From Aureobasidium sp. EXF-3400 (Eukaryota > Ascomycota > Dothideomycetes > Dothideales > Saccotheciaceae), in NCBI GenBank assembly GCA_024195585.1, contig SWBL01000138.1:54692-118691 (forward strand): DNA of 64,000 nt. The letters run 5' to 3'. Each line of letters begins with the position of its first letter. The first letter of the stretch is position 1. Under the pieces are notes generated by a model, which saw only the letters and a program-made list of their open reading frames with translations, had not been told where the DNA came from and searched no databases. This document shows positions 11,884 through 22,516 of the stretch, piece by piece. The position numbers were made by a program, and so were the translations under genes.

Positions 11884-14048
11884 TTACGAAGTGATGTTGT
11901 AACCAATGCCCAAGCCAACAGGGCAGTTTGGAACATTGGCCTGCCATTCAGGGGACATTTGTGCGTACTTGGGTAAATACGAGTTGGTTGTGAAGTTCTG
12001 TTTGCATTCAGTCAGCTTTTCTAATCCTTTTGTTCAATATCTCAAGAGACATGGCCTACCTTGGGCAAATAGTATGTGACTTCGCTGTTGGTGTAGTTTC
12101 CACCCAGTCCGTTCAGAACCTTGACAACACTGCCAGCAATGTAGTCCAAGAAGATCAGATCGACAGCGGCATCGGCGGCCAGAGTTCCGTTTGCGGGAAG
12201 ACTACCGTTGGCTTGGAAAAAGTTGGGGTAAGAGTAGTAAGGGATCTTGGAGTGGATCGTGTCGTCTCCGTCAGTACCGAAATCATCAGTAGTGGTGTAG
12301 CCAGGAGTAGTGGTTGTTTGGCGTCTGATGATACGGCCGCCTGGGTAAGAGCGCTTGGTAATGAGGTGGTCGTGGGTCACAGGAGGATCGATGCAGCTGT
12401 CGAGCAAGGGGTTCATTTGGGTGAAGCCGAAGTCTGCGGAGGACAGATCACGCTTAGATGGGTAGTTACCATTCTCCAGACCGTCGAGGACTTGGCTAGC
12501 AAGGTGGTAAGGAACATCAGGAAGGTATTGGAAAGCGTCGGTGAAGGGTGAGACGATGAAGCTCGAATCATAGTCGAATGTTCCCTCGGCTAGATCGAAT
12601 CTGATGTGGCCGGTGTTGGTAACGATGAGGCGAGGCTTCTCGGCACGCTCCTTGGTGACAATGGTAGCCGAAAGTGCCGTGTCAAGAAGAGAGTAGATGG
12701 AGCCTTCGGACTTGAAGGGTGCACAAGAGAGACACCAAGTTTGGGGAGCGCAGCCGTAGATGCTAGTCAAGTTCAACTCCTTGCGAGTAGCAGTGATGTT
12801 CTTGGATACGGCAAGGCCTTTGTTAGTGTCAAATGCTTTAGCCTGGCTACCTTCAGCATGATACTCGAAGGTCATGCGGTTCCAATCCAGGTAGCGGCGG
12901 AAGAATCTCAGGGTTGAAGCACTGGTAGAAGAAGCAACGCTAGCGGAAGCCGAAGCTGTGCTGTTTTTCTGTGCCTTCATTGTCGGGGTAGGTACTCCCT
13001 TGGGGTTGGCCTTACCGTGCGGGTTGATGCCGCTCACGGCCAACCAGCCCAGTGTTTCGCAATATCTTCCACTCTCCAAACCAACGGACTTGTCGTCATA
13101 AACTGCAAAGTCACGGATGTGAGTGTGGCCACCGAACATCTGGATAGGTGTATCGGGTTTGATGGCGCGAATAGCCTTGTAGACGGTTTGCAGAGTGTTA
13201 GTGCTGCTCTTGAGACCGACGGGGTTATGGCCAATCAAGACAAAGGCATCAACATTCTTGTGGTTGACAGCGTCGATGAACCAAGACTCCTTAACCATAT
13301 CGGCGGCCTTAGTAACAACCGAAGCATTAGAGTTACCAGTGAAGTCGAACAGCACACCGAAGGCCATGATTCTGAGGCCTTTCTCAGTTTTGAAGTATCT
13401 GTACTTCTTGCCAATGTACTCGAGCTCGCCAGTGCTTGGGTTTCTGATTTGGACGTTGCTAGTCAAATATCTCTCGCCATATGATTTGGCAAACTGACTG
13501 AAGGTCTCATAGGCAATGGCAGAGACATAGAGCTCGTGGTTTCCGATAGTCAGCAGATCGTAGTCCAGTTGCTCGAAGATTGGGTTCGACAATTGGCCGT
13601 TGACGCCACCGTAGGTAGCAACTCCAGTGGCATCGCTGAGACCTGCACCATCGTGAAGATCCTAAATCTGGTAAGCTCACTTCGTTGCAATGTCTCGGCT
13701 AAAACTTACACCAGTGTCGACCACCAGGAGGTCGACGTCCAGATCCCTCGCCTTCTGTCTCATGTGCTTGACGAAAGAGACATAATCACCCCAGTCTGCA
13801 CCGTAGTTTTGCTCTCTGATGTGACCCTCGAGCCAGCCGTGGGTATCGGTGGTGTGTAGTACATTGAGTTGACCCCATGCCAATGGGCCGCGAGGTTCGA
13901 CAGTAGTGTTTTGAGCATCTGGTTGCATGCGTCGTACATGTCTTGTCATGACCACATCTTGCTCTGGGTGCTCACAGCTTTCACAAGCCAGAATTGGAGT
14001 GCTGAAAGCCAAGAGAGCTGAAGCCCAAACACTGTTTCCAACGTGCAT
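11884..14048 (-). CDS. Secreted or vacuolar 5'-nucleotidase-like metallophosphoesterase
   Basis: Three exons on minus are inferred: 14048-13710, 13661-12060 and 11997-11884, giving 684 aa. The N-terminus [16 protein letters not shown] looks like a signal peptide. Calcineurin-type metal-site motifs are present: [24 protein letters not shown] (restored by removing intron 1), GNHEL, IGHNP and GGHTHIRD. The C-terminal half resembles the 5'-nucleotidase accessory region. The architecture matches the fungal family that includes budding yeast YHR202W, a vacuolar protein of unknown exact substrate. Several N-x-S/T sequons support passage through the secretory route. The final 37-codon exon (starting [11 protein letters not shown]) is chosen because it gives an in-frame end through a good acceptor. 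Confidence 0.88.
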
Positions 14049-16027
14049 GTTGAAAGGTCAATGAAAGAAAGTGGAGGTGAATGAATAGTCTTGTGAAATG
14101 GAAAGAACGATTGAGAGGATGCTTCTCAGAACAGAAGCGTGTTTGTTCTATAAACCCAGCACTGAAGAGAAGGAGCGAGCTGATCACAAGATGCTACCTA
14201 CCTACATGAAGGGTTCCATCGCCCTTTTATTATGAACATGCGTTTCTCAACATGTTTTTTGCCCTCTTGCACAGACTCTTGGTATGCAGGCGGTGGCTGC
14301 TATATGGCGGGGATCGCCTCTTTGCTTATCGTCGTGCGGCCATTGATAGACCCACGTGCTTACAATGCAGAGCAAAGGGTTGAAGTCCAGAAAATCATCT
14401 GAGTTTCTTTACAGGCCAGCCATATGCCGACCAAATTCGTCTTTAAGAGGTTCGTGGCATCGAGTTTCGCGGTTGGTCACGTTCGACAACAAGCTTTGTA
14501 AGTTCTATATGAACTCACGGCTGGGACGAACAAGGACGAGCTTCCTCTCTAGTACTAGTAGCGCCGCGGCCGACCTCGCGTCCTCTCTTCCTTCGCGACA
14601 ACAATGACTGCACGCGTTCTTGGCTTGTGTGTCTCCAAGCTTTGACTGAAGATCTTATGGTTGAACGTGTGACCGATTGCTCGAAACAATCTTTCCCTCG
14701 GGAAAGTCGACTTGCAAGAATGAATATGATGCCTTCAAGCTCTGACAACGTTACTTGTTTTGAGCCCTATATCACTTTGGGATATAATCGCCAACTCCAC
14801 TTGCCAGTTGCCTGACATCGAGGGTCCGAACCATGACCCACTTCTCGCAGCGAAGCATGTGAATTCTGACCCTCATGATAATGCACGAAATTTTCAACCT
14901 TGGGATGTCTTCCAAGGAGAGCCTGCCGAGTTGATGGCTCTTGTTGAGCCCTGCTCTGTCTCCCCAATCCGACGCAGGGTAAAAAAGCCCATAAAAATGC
15001 ACAATCGTTTCCTGAGTCAGAGACGTATCCATTGAAACTCGGTGGCATACCAGCTCTCAGTGAAAGCTAACCTGTCTATCAATAACATTGTGCATATTTG
15101 CAGTCACAACGAACTGGAGAGGTCCTCGAAGAGATTTGATCAACATCGCACTCCAGCTCGTCTCCACGCGACACATGAGCCATGGAAAAGCACGATCATA
15201 TCTAAGGATAGAGGTAAGTCCGGAGAGAACCCTTAGGATGATAGCTCTCAGTGGAACTGTTCTGCTACCTGAAAAGACTGTGCATTTATACAGCTTCACG
15301 CAAGACGGATCCTGATAGCAGAGAAAGCTAGACTATCCAGTAAGTCTAGAGGCCGCGGTTGTTCGTAAATCTGTTCTTAGGTCTGTCCGTACACCTGATC
15401 GTATGGCAGTCTAGATCTAGAGAATGCTTGTGGCCTAGAGGCCGTAGAGCTGCTCGTAAGTCTAGAGGCCTCTCCTATATTCACTCGTAGGTCTGACTAG
15501 GCACCGTAGAGTAATGCCGCTAGAGACGTAGAGATAGGAGGTTACGGCGTAATGGAGCGGCTTATTTATAAGAACAAGTAAAGTGAGGTAGCTGAACTAC
15601 GACTCGGAGGTTAACAAGCCCAGATTACGGCGCACAAAGATCATTCAGTCGTAAGTTTCGAGATTAACAACACAATCGTAAAGCGCTTCGAATGCTTTCG
15701 CGCAGGCCTGGCGTATTGGCACGAGTGGAAGCGTAATCAGCACGTTCTACTGTTGACGAACAGTCCTACGAAGTGTCCCATTGCGTTCCTTTTCACACTT
15801 TCACTACACGCTCCGTAGAACTCTCATCCGCGCGTACCTCTGCGAGTCGTTCTATTTTCACCGCGCACCTTGTTCTGCTTCAGTACTTACAGGCTCAAAC
15901 TTTTGACTTACTATTTACGACTTTACTTTGGCTTACGGCATTAATCAAGCCGTGTGACTAGTTCTACGCATCAAACTTTCGCACCGGTCTTACGCGACTA
16001 CCTGAACGAGCTTACGCAACCACAACA
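14049..16027. other. Gene-poor 2 kb region with short degenerate repeats
   Basis: No gene is supported; the ORFs are short and motif-free. 14049-14250 is the leader and promoter of the minus-strand phosphoesterase gene. 15300-15700 contains several copies and near-copies of CTAGAGGCC, CGTAAGTCT and CGTAGAG words (listed separately). 15780-16027 is the likely promoter and leader of the BTB-like gene. Confidence 0.45.
15340..15700. repeat. Cluster of short degenerate direct repeats, possible transposon remnant
   Basis: A 15-bp word GTAAGTCTAGAGGCC occurs exactly at 15340-15354 and 15456-15470. CTAGAGGCC occurs again at 15435-15443, and related CGTAAATCT, CGTAGGTCT and CCGTAGAG words lie between. 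TTACGGCG appears twice further on, and a TTATTTATAAG box is near 15567. This resembles the decayed LTR or promoter part of a retroelement, but no terminal repeats, target duplication or coding remnant could be defined. Confidence 0.3.
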
Positions 16028-17587
16028 ATGTCTTCTTTCAAGATCGAGGTTCCTGCAGGTGACACCGTCATCTTGGTGTCGACTGAGAGCAGATACAAGA
16101 TGCACTCAACCCAGCTCATCCAAGCCAGTGGCTGCTTTGCCAACCTACTGCGTACTGCTGGACCTGTCTTGTCCCGTGAGGGACTTCGTGCTGGCCTTCG
16201 TTACCTGCTGGTCCTGCAAGACTTTGACGAGGCCACAAACAGACCTATCCACCCCGTCTTTAGACGCATTCCTCTCGACAACAATGGTCGTGCTCAAAAG
16301 AAGTACAGCTTGATGCACGAGAGCGATCAGAACCCTCGTTTCCGCTCTTCTCTGTTCTCCGACTATGACAGATTGCTGCGTATCTTTGCCAATCAGCCTG
16401 TTACTCTTGACGACAAGAGCATCGATACCTTGCTTCCCGACTCTATGGGTCTGATTGAAGTTGCTGAGAAGCTCGACGCTGTAAGTTGCTTGCACTTATG
16501 AACGAACAAAATGCTGATTGTGGTTGTAGGTGACCATGATCGCAAAGATCATTGAGAACCACTTGCTTGCCAAAGGCCAGGACATTTTCAAGGCCATCTC
16601 TGCCAGCCCTGTCATCTGGATCGACGTCGCCTTCCGCATCCAGTCCAAGGTTCTCTTCAAGGAAGCACTCATTCACCTGACTGGAAAGTACAACGCTCTA
16701 ATTGCCACACCACCTGATGATGCCTTTGTCAAGAAGTATCCTAGAGCTCGTTCCGTCCTCGATCAACTCACCCCTGAGCTTCGCGACCTAGTCGAACGCA
16801 AGCACACCATGTTGACGCAGATCTGTCAGACTGTCGAGAAAAGCGTCAGCACTCACTATCCACCAGGTATCCAGAAGTCTTCCGTCACTGGTCAGGCCAA
16901 AACCGATCCTATTGGCAGAATCGACTATGCCAAGGATGTCTTCACCTGGGTCGGCGTGGCACTCTATCGTCACTGGTGGGGCCAGACGATTGCCAGCGTA
17001 AGTTCCAGCTCCTTTCTTTCCCGGCTATAGTATGCTTACTGACTGTATGCTAGGACGCCACCCACAACAACAAGTTCGGTGGCCATGACATCTACACCCG
17101 TCTCTTCAACGGTGGCCAGAGCTATCTGACCCGCGAGGTCCAGAATGGTTTCCACCAGCACTTCCCTATGAGCGGCAAGGGCCAGAAAGTTCTGCAGAAC
17201 AACATCGACATCATCAAGGCTGGTATCACCAAGATCGTGACTCCATTGATGAAAAATGAGAGTCAGCTCGACATCACCAAGTTCCCTGTCAAGTGGCTAA
17301 CTTGCACCGTCGTCAACGGCGCCGATTACCTCTGGGATCCTGAAGTCGAGCCTGAGGTGGAGCCCGAGCAGGAGACTGAGGAGGGGGCTGAGGAAGAGTC
17401 TCCAGTTCAGCCAGTCTCGGAAAAGGCAAAGAGAAAGAGGCGTGCTGATGAGGCCTTTGATGAAGCCAAATTCTCATTCGAGCCAGTTGCAAAGGGCAAG
17501 GGAAAGGGAAAGGAACGCGCCATCGAGCCATTTGAAGAAGACCTCGGCTTTGACGAAGACGAAGACGCCGAAGGCGAAGAGATTTGA
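16028..17587 (+). CDS. BTB/POZ-like fungal protein with acidic C-terminus, unknown function
   Basis: Three exons are inferred: 16028-16480, 16530-16997 and 17054-17587, giving 484 aa. The first 45 residues (FKIEVPAGDTVILV, then YKMHSTQLIQASGCFANLL) look like a BTB/POZ fold start, in which the buried HS residues precede a hydrophobic helix. The middle part is helical with no motif I recognise. The last 90 residues alternate Glu-rich runs, a basic KAKRKRR patch, and KGKGKGKER, ending in Asp/Glu; this suggests a nuclear protein, which is inference. No MATH, Kelch or zinc-finger partner domain is visible, so its role is unknown. Both introns (49 and 56 nt) have GTAAGT donors. Confidence 0.75.
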
Positions 17588-18273
17588 GCTTCTCAAGATG
17601 AGATACAGCGGGTGCATAGTTGTTGCGACAAACTAACACAGATGCTTACGAACCGAGCAAATTGGGAATAAACGACAATTCGACGAAGACGCCAAGATGT
17701 GACGAAGCAAGACGCCAGATTGGCAAAGTGGGAGAAGGACAATAAACGGCCAGGATTTGGAACAAAACGCAGGAAAGACCTACCATGCTTGCGTTGCAGA
17801 CACAACTGCGGGAGGACTGACTGCGGCCCTATAGATTGCATATATTACCCCAGTATACTTTGACAGCCAGCACTAACAATAATGACTCTTCCATGATTCA
17901 GACCATTTTCCTCCTGGTAAACCTTGATCGCGTCTGCCGCTACCGTGATAGGTTAGTGTCATGTCGAAAAACGCAAAAGTGATGAGTCCGGCACATAAAC
18001 AAGGCGCTGGCACACAGAATAATAGTAAAAACGAGCCTCTGGCTGGTGTATTTTTGGCATTCGTAAAACGACAAAGTGCTGGAAGAGAGAAAAAGGCCAA
18101 TTGGTTGTCCCAAAGACTTCGGTCGAAGTGATTCTCTATATCGGCCTCGTGATATTGGGGGTGGTGTAGTGACAGCGCGAAAGATGGATTCGTAGCCGCT
18201 GCGTATGTACATGTATCGGGATATGTTTGGCGCGTTATTGGAAGGTTGGATGTATGAGGAGATTGCGACAAGC
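17588..18273. other. Convergent intergenic region
   Basis: This lies between the 3' ends of the BTB-like gene and the complex I subunit gene. Open frames on minus (17873-18271) have no recognisable content. It is read as 3' untranslated sequence from both sides. Confidence 0.45.
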
Positions 18274-18614
18274 TTAGTCTTCGTAGCCGGAAGGAGGGTT
18301 GCGAGGGCCCTTGGGTACTGCGAATGGTGTGTTAATCGGCATGATCAGCGCGCAATTGGACAATGTGCTGGGTCCATCTGCAGACCTGCAGATGGCGGTT
18401 GGCAGGAGCGATGGGTGCGGAAAGACTCACTCGGGTAGGTCAGAGGAATCTGAGGACGAGGACCGTCGCCGAAACGAGCGCGAATGGGAGGGACGACGAG
18501 AGCCATGACGGGACCGACGCTGCCGACGACGATGGACCAGAAGATGGCGGGCTTGTTGCGGGCAGCCCACTTGACGTAGAGACCAGGGGTCGACCAGAAT
18601 TGTACGGGAGCCAT
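18274..18614 (-). CDS. NADH:ubiquinone oxidoreductase 9.5 kDa subunit
   Basis: Two exons on minus, 18614-18431 and 18317-18274, give 75 aa. The protein starts MAPVQFWSTPGLYVKWAARN, has one hydrophobic segment (IFWSIVVGSVGPVMALVV), then PPIRARFGDG and IPLTYP, and ends PKGPRNPPSGYED. This layout matches the small single-pass 9.5 kDa accessory subunit of fungal mitochondrial complex I. The 113-nt intron splits the codon after LTYP and restores the conserved tail, which no single open frame shows. The gene is divergent from WBP1, with only 232 bp between the two start codons. Confidence 0.87.
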
Positions 18615-18846
18615 TGTGGGTATGAGATGTGTGGAATTGACGGTATACAGGTCGTCGTCAATTGCTTGCTTCAGGCATCGTCGGCGGCGGAGGTGGTCAT
18701 GGCGCGGCTTGAGTGGACGGCAGGCTTGGCACTGGCAGCTCTCCGCATACGCATTGCGCGTTACGGAGGACGGAGGACAGCTGGAGCTTCGTGTGGTGTT
18801 ACCCGTCGTGTTCGCTCTTTCTCTGTTCAATCGAGACATAGCAAAC
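18615..18846. promoter_or_regulatory. Short divergent promoter between complex I subunit and WBP1
   Basis: The 232 bp between two divergent ATGs must hold both core promoters and leaders. No TATA box is obvious. Co-regulation is possible but not shown by the sequence. Confidence 0.45.
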
Positions 18847-20358
18847 ATGAAGGCCTTCCTGTCTTTGCTGCTGCTGGGCCTCGTCAGCTTGGTCCAGGCA
18901 TTGAGTTCTACGGGCAACCGTCTGCTGGTAGTCCTCGAGGAAGCCGCTGACAAGTCCAAGTACTCGTCCTTCTTTGGCGATCTTGAATGTAAGTTGTATC
19001 TACTCATACCTTTCGCGAAGACCTGAGCTGATCAAGCCCGAAAAAGCCCGCGGATACACCGTCACATACGAATCACCAAAGTCCAAGACCCTCTCACTGT
19101 TCAAGCATGGCAACCTCGCATACGACCATCTCGTCCTCCTGCCTCCCAAGTCAAAGGGCTTCGGTCCTCAATTGACTCCCAACATCCTGGTCGACTACGT
19201 CAACAACAACGGCAACGTTTTGCTCGCCCTCACCGCCGACCAGCCCATTCCTGCCGCTGTTGCTTCCCTCCTTCTCGAGTTCGATGTCACTCTTCCTCCG
19301 GAGCGTAGCGCCCTTGTTGTCGACCACATCAACTACGACTCCAACTCGGCTGCCGACAAGCACGATGTTCTGCTCATTCCTGCCCCCAGGACCCTGAAGA
19401 CTGGTGTCAAGAACTACTTTGACGTTGATGGAACCCTTGCTGTCCCTCGCGCTGTCGGCCAGCTTTTGGGCAACGCCAGCCCCCTGCTTGCTCCTGTTCT
19501 GCGTGCTCCCGAGACCGCATACTCATACAATCCCAAGGAGGAAGAGGCTCTCGAGGACGTCTTTGCTTCTGGCTCTCAGCTGTCCCTCGTCTCCACCTTC
19601 CAGGCTAGAAACTCGGCTCGCTTCACCATCCTGGGTTCCGCCGAGATGCTGCAAGATGCTTGGTTCGACGCTCAAGTCAAGGCTCCTCGTGCTCCCGAGG
19701 CCACTAGCACTGCCAACAAGGTCTTTGCTGAACGTCTGTCTGCCTGGACCTTCCAGGAGATTGGTGTGCTCAAGGTTGGAAAGGTCCAGCACTACCTCAA
19801 TGAGGGCAAAGTCAAGGAGTCCACCAACTTGACTGTCTCCGAGTTCCCTGAGATCAACCCTATCATGTACAGAATCAAGAACGATGTCGTAAGTGTAGTG
19901 TCTTATACTTTTATCTGTCTTGTGCTAACGCCATCTAGCACTTCTCGATTGAATTGTCAGAGTACAATGGTGACCGTTGGATTCCGTTCCTTCCTGCTGC
20001 TGGAGACTCTCTTCAGCTTGAATTCAGCATGCTGTCTCCCTTCCACCGTTTGACCCTAGAGCCCGTCTCGCCGACTACCAACAGCACCATCTTCGAAACC
20101 AGCTTCACCGTACCCGATCAGCACGGTATCTTCAACTTCATTGTCAATTACAAGCGTCCTTTCCTTAGCAACGTCTACGAGAAGCGCACCGTCACCGTCC
20201 GCCACTTTGCTCACGACGAGTGGCCGCGCAGTTTCGTTATCAGCGGTGCCTACCCCTGGATCGCTGGTATCGGCGTCACAGCCACTGGCTGGCTGATTTT
20301 TGTCGCCGTCTGGCTCTACAGCAAGCCTGATGAGTCCAAGGCTAAGAAGACGCAATAG
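18847..20358 (+). CDS. WBP1: Oligosaccharyltransferase WBP1/OST48 subunit
   Basis: Three exons are inferred: 18847-18988, 19047-19888 and 19939-20358, giving 467 aa. This is an essential subunit of the ER complex that transfers glycans to Asn residues. A cleavable signal peptide is evident (KAFLSLLLLGLVSLVQA). The spliced text FFGDLESRGYTVTYESPKS, then LSLFKHGNLAYDHLVLLPP, matches the start of the DDOST/WBP1 family. Near the C-terminus one transmembrane segment (WIAGIGVTATGWLIFVAVWL) is followed by a short cytosolic tail ending KAKKTQ, a KKxx-type ER retrieval signal. Intron 1 was placed at 18989-19046 because that acceptor restores the family's DLxxRGY motif. Confidence 0.95.
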
Positions 20359-20801
20359 TTGCCCTTCTCTGTATGCATAGAATACCTATCTAGATGAGAA
20401 AAGTGTTTCCTTTTAATCTTCAAAACGTTCATACATTAGAGATGCTAGCATGTTACCTCATTCTTGAACAAGCTGTTGAGCTTCAGGTGTTTCATTCGTG
20501 GTCGCGACAGGCTGCGGCAGCTTTCCGCATGTCCCCGCCTCACGTCATCCAATCGCTAGCCATTTGAACATGCTTCATTATAAATCGCTTTTAAGGAACA
20601 ACGCTTTGTTACAAATCATCTGATAACAGAGACATCTTTACCAATTCTCCTTGAGAAACAACTACTTGAAGTGCTGAGCTGTATGTCTTGAATCACGCAT
20701 CCAGGAATTGTTGGTATAGCTGTGCTATCATGCTGACCCACCTCAGATCATTTCTCTTATTCACATCCATCTCCGTCCTTATATACTTCTTACCTGAGTC
20801 T
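20359..20801. other. Intergenic region upstream of the glutathione transferase gene
   Basis: This is the WBP1 3' end and the promoter of the next gene. An in-frame ATG at 20730 would extend the next protein with a hydrophobic N-terminus. Nothing else is recognised. Confidence 0.4.
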
Positions 20802-22060
20802 ATGTTAAGTCCTGTGAGACGACTTTCCGCCATTTCCAACATCTTTTCTCAACCCACGGTTCGAAGCATGGCCGCAGAAATACCCAAGTCCGTTCATGCT
20901 GGACCAGACGATAGCTGGCACGGTGTGATTGACAAGTCGGCCGAAAATCCATTCCAGCCAGAGAAGGGACGCTATCACATGTATGTCGGTCTGTTCTGCC
21001 CGTTCGCCCATCGTGCGAATATTTTACTTCACCTCAAAGATCTGCAAGATATTATTGATGTCGATATCGTCAAGCCTTATCCCAAAGGTGACGAAAAGGG
21101 TTGGCCTGGCTGGCAGTTTCCTGCCTCGAACGATGAGTATCCGAATGCTACTGTGGATAAGCTGTTCGGCTCCAAGTATCTGCACGAGATCTATTTCAAG
21201 GCGGACAAGGACTATAGGGGTCGCTACTCTGTACCTCTTCTATGGGACAAGAAGACGGATACTGCAGTCAACAATGTATGTCCTAGGACACCACTTTGGT
21301 TGGATATGCCCCATCAATGTACTGACAATCTGAACAGGAATCAGCAGAACTCCTGCGCTGGCTCCAGACTGCATTCAATGATCTGATCTCGCCTGAGAAG
21401 GCGAAGCTGACTCTATATCCCGAACACTTACGCCAGAAAATCGACAAGATCTCAGAATGGATGCAATCAGATCTCAACACTGGTGTATATAAGGCTGGAT
21501 TTGCTCCTGACCAAGAAACCTACAACAAGAACCTCCCACCCGTGTTCGGTGCTCTCAACAAGCTCGAGAAGCTACTTTACGATGGTCAGGGCCCTTATGT
21601 TCTTGGTAAAGAGATGACCGAGCTGGATGTTCGCCTGTACGCCACCTTGATTCGCTTCGATACTGTCTATGTGCAACACTTCGTAAGTATTGTGTCTCTA
21701 AACTAATTAGACAGAGCTGACATACAGTAGAAATGTAATCTTGGTACCATCCGCCATGACTATCCAGTTCTGAACAATTGGCTCAAGGGCATGTACTGGA
21801 ACCATGAGGAGTTCAGAAACACCACAGATTTCAAGCATATCAAGGAGAATGTCAGTCACTCGACATGTAGATCCCAGGCATAGACTGATCAAAATCCACA
21901 GTACACCAAAAGCCACTATGATGTGAATCCTAAGGCGATCACACCTTTGGGTCCTTGGCCTCACATCGAGAAAGGTTATCAAGAGGACTGGAGCAAGCTT
22001 TCTCCAGGAAGCATTGGTATGCCAGAAGTTCTAGAGCATGAGAAAACTCTGGAAGTGTAA
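20802..22060 (+). CDS. Ecm4/Gto-type (Xi class) glutathione S-transferase
   Basis: Four exons are inferred: 20802-21275, 21338-21682, 21731-21850 and 21902-22060, giving 365 aa. The family reduces S-glutathionyl-quinones and mixed disulfides through an active-site cysteine, here in [11 protein letters not shown]. Also visible are [19 protein letters not shown], the [14 protein letters not shown] glutathione-binding region and the C-terminal helical domain [17 protein letters not shown]. The start is uncertain. ATG 20868 ([10 protein letters not shown], good context) gives a cytosolic form; ATG 20802 adds an Arg/Ser-rich presequence-like stretch; ATG 20730 adds a hydrophobic segment as well. 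I chose 20802. Acceptor 21730 is required because the nearer CAG would introduce a stop. Confidence 0.88.
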
Positions 22061-22516
22061 AGTGCTTCCTTGTTTGCTGCATTAGCTTCGTACCAAGGTA
22101 TAAAATTGAGACAGGTAGCAATCGTAGATTAGTTCAATGACTCAATTCGACTTCAAAGTACCATAATATCCTAAACCATGAGTGATACCTGCTTGACGTA
22201 TAGAAGATATATTGAGTATGCTATAGTCACAATAAAATCGATGCTAATGTCGTCGGTCTCAAATAATGCTGCGACCTCGCATAGACAAAAAGCTTGACAC
22301 AAAACAGTCTTGCCAAAAGTCTTGGCTCACATCCGATCAGCCAACCATCGGTGAGGCTTGAGCAAACAAAAGCATTCAGTGTCCAAAGACGAAAACACAT
22401 TTCAACCAATCTCATATTTTCACTCTGTTCCGGTGCATCGACAGTCTACCAAATCTGGGACGCCAGCTAGAAGATATTTCCACAGCATCTCATCTTCACC
22501 CATCAACAGCACCACG
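22061..22516. other. Intergenic region upstream of KAP120
   Basis: This is AT-rich 3' end sequence followed by the KAP120 promoter and leader. No gene or known site is recognised. Confidence 0.4.
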
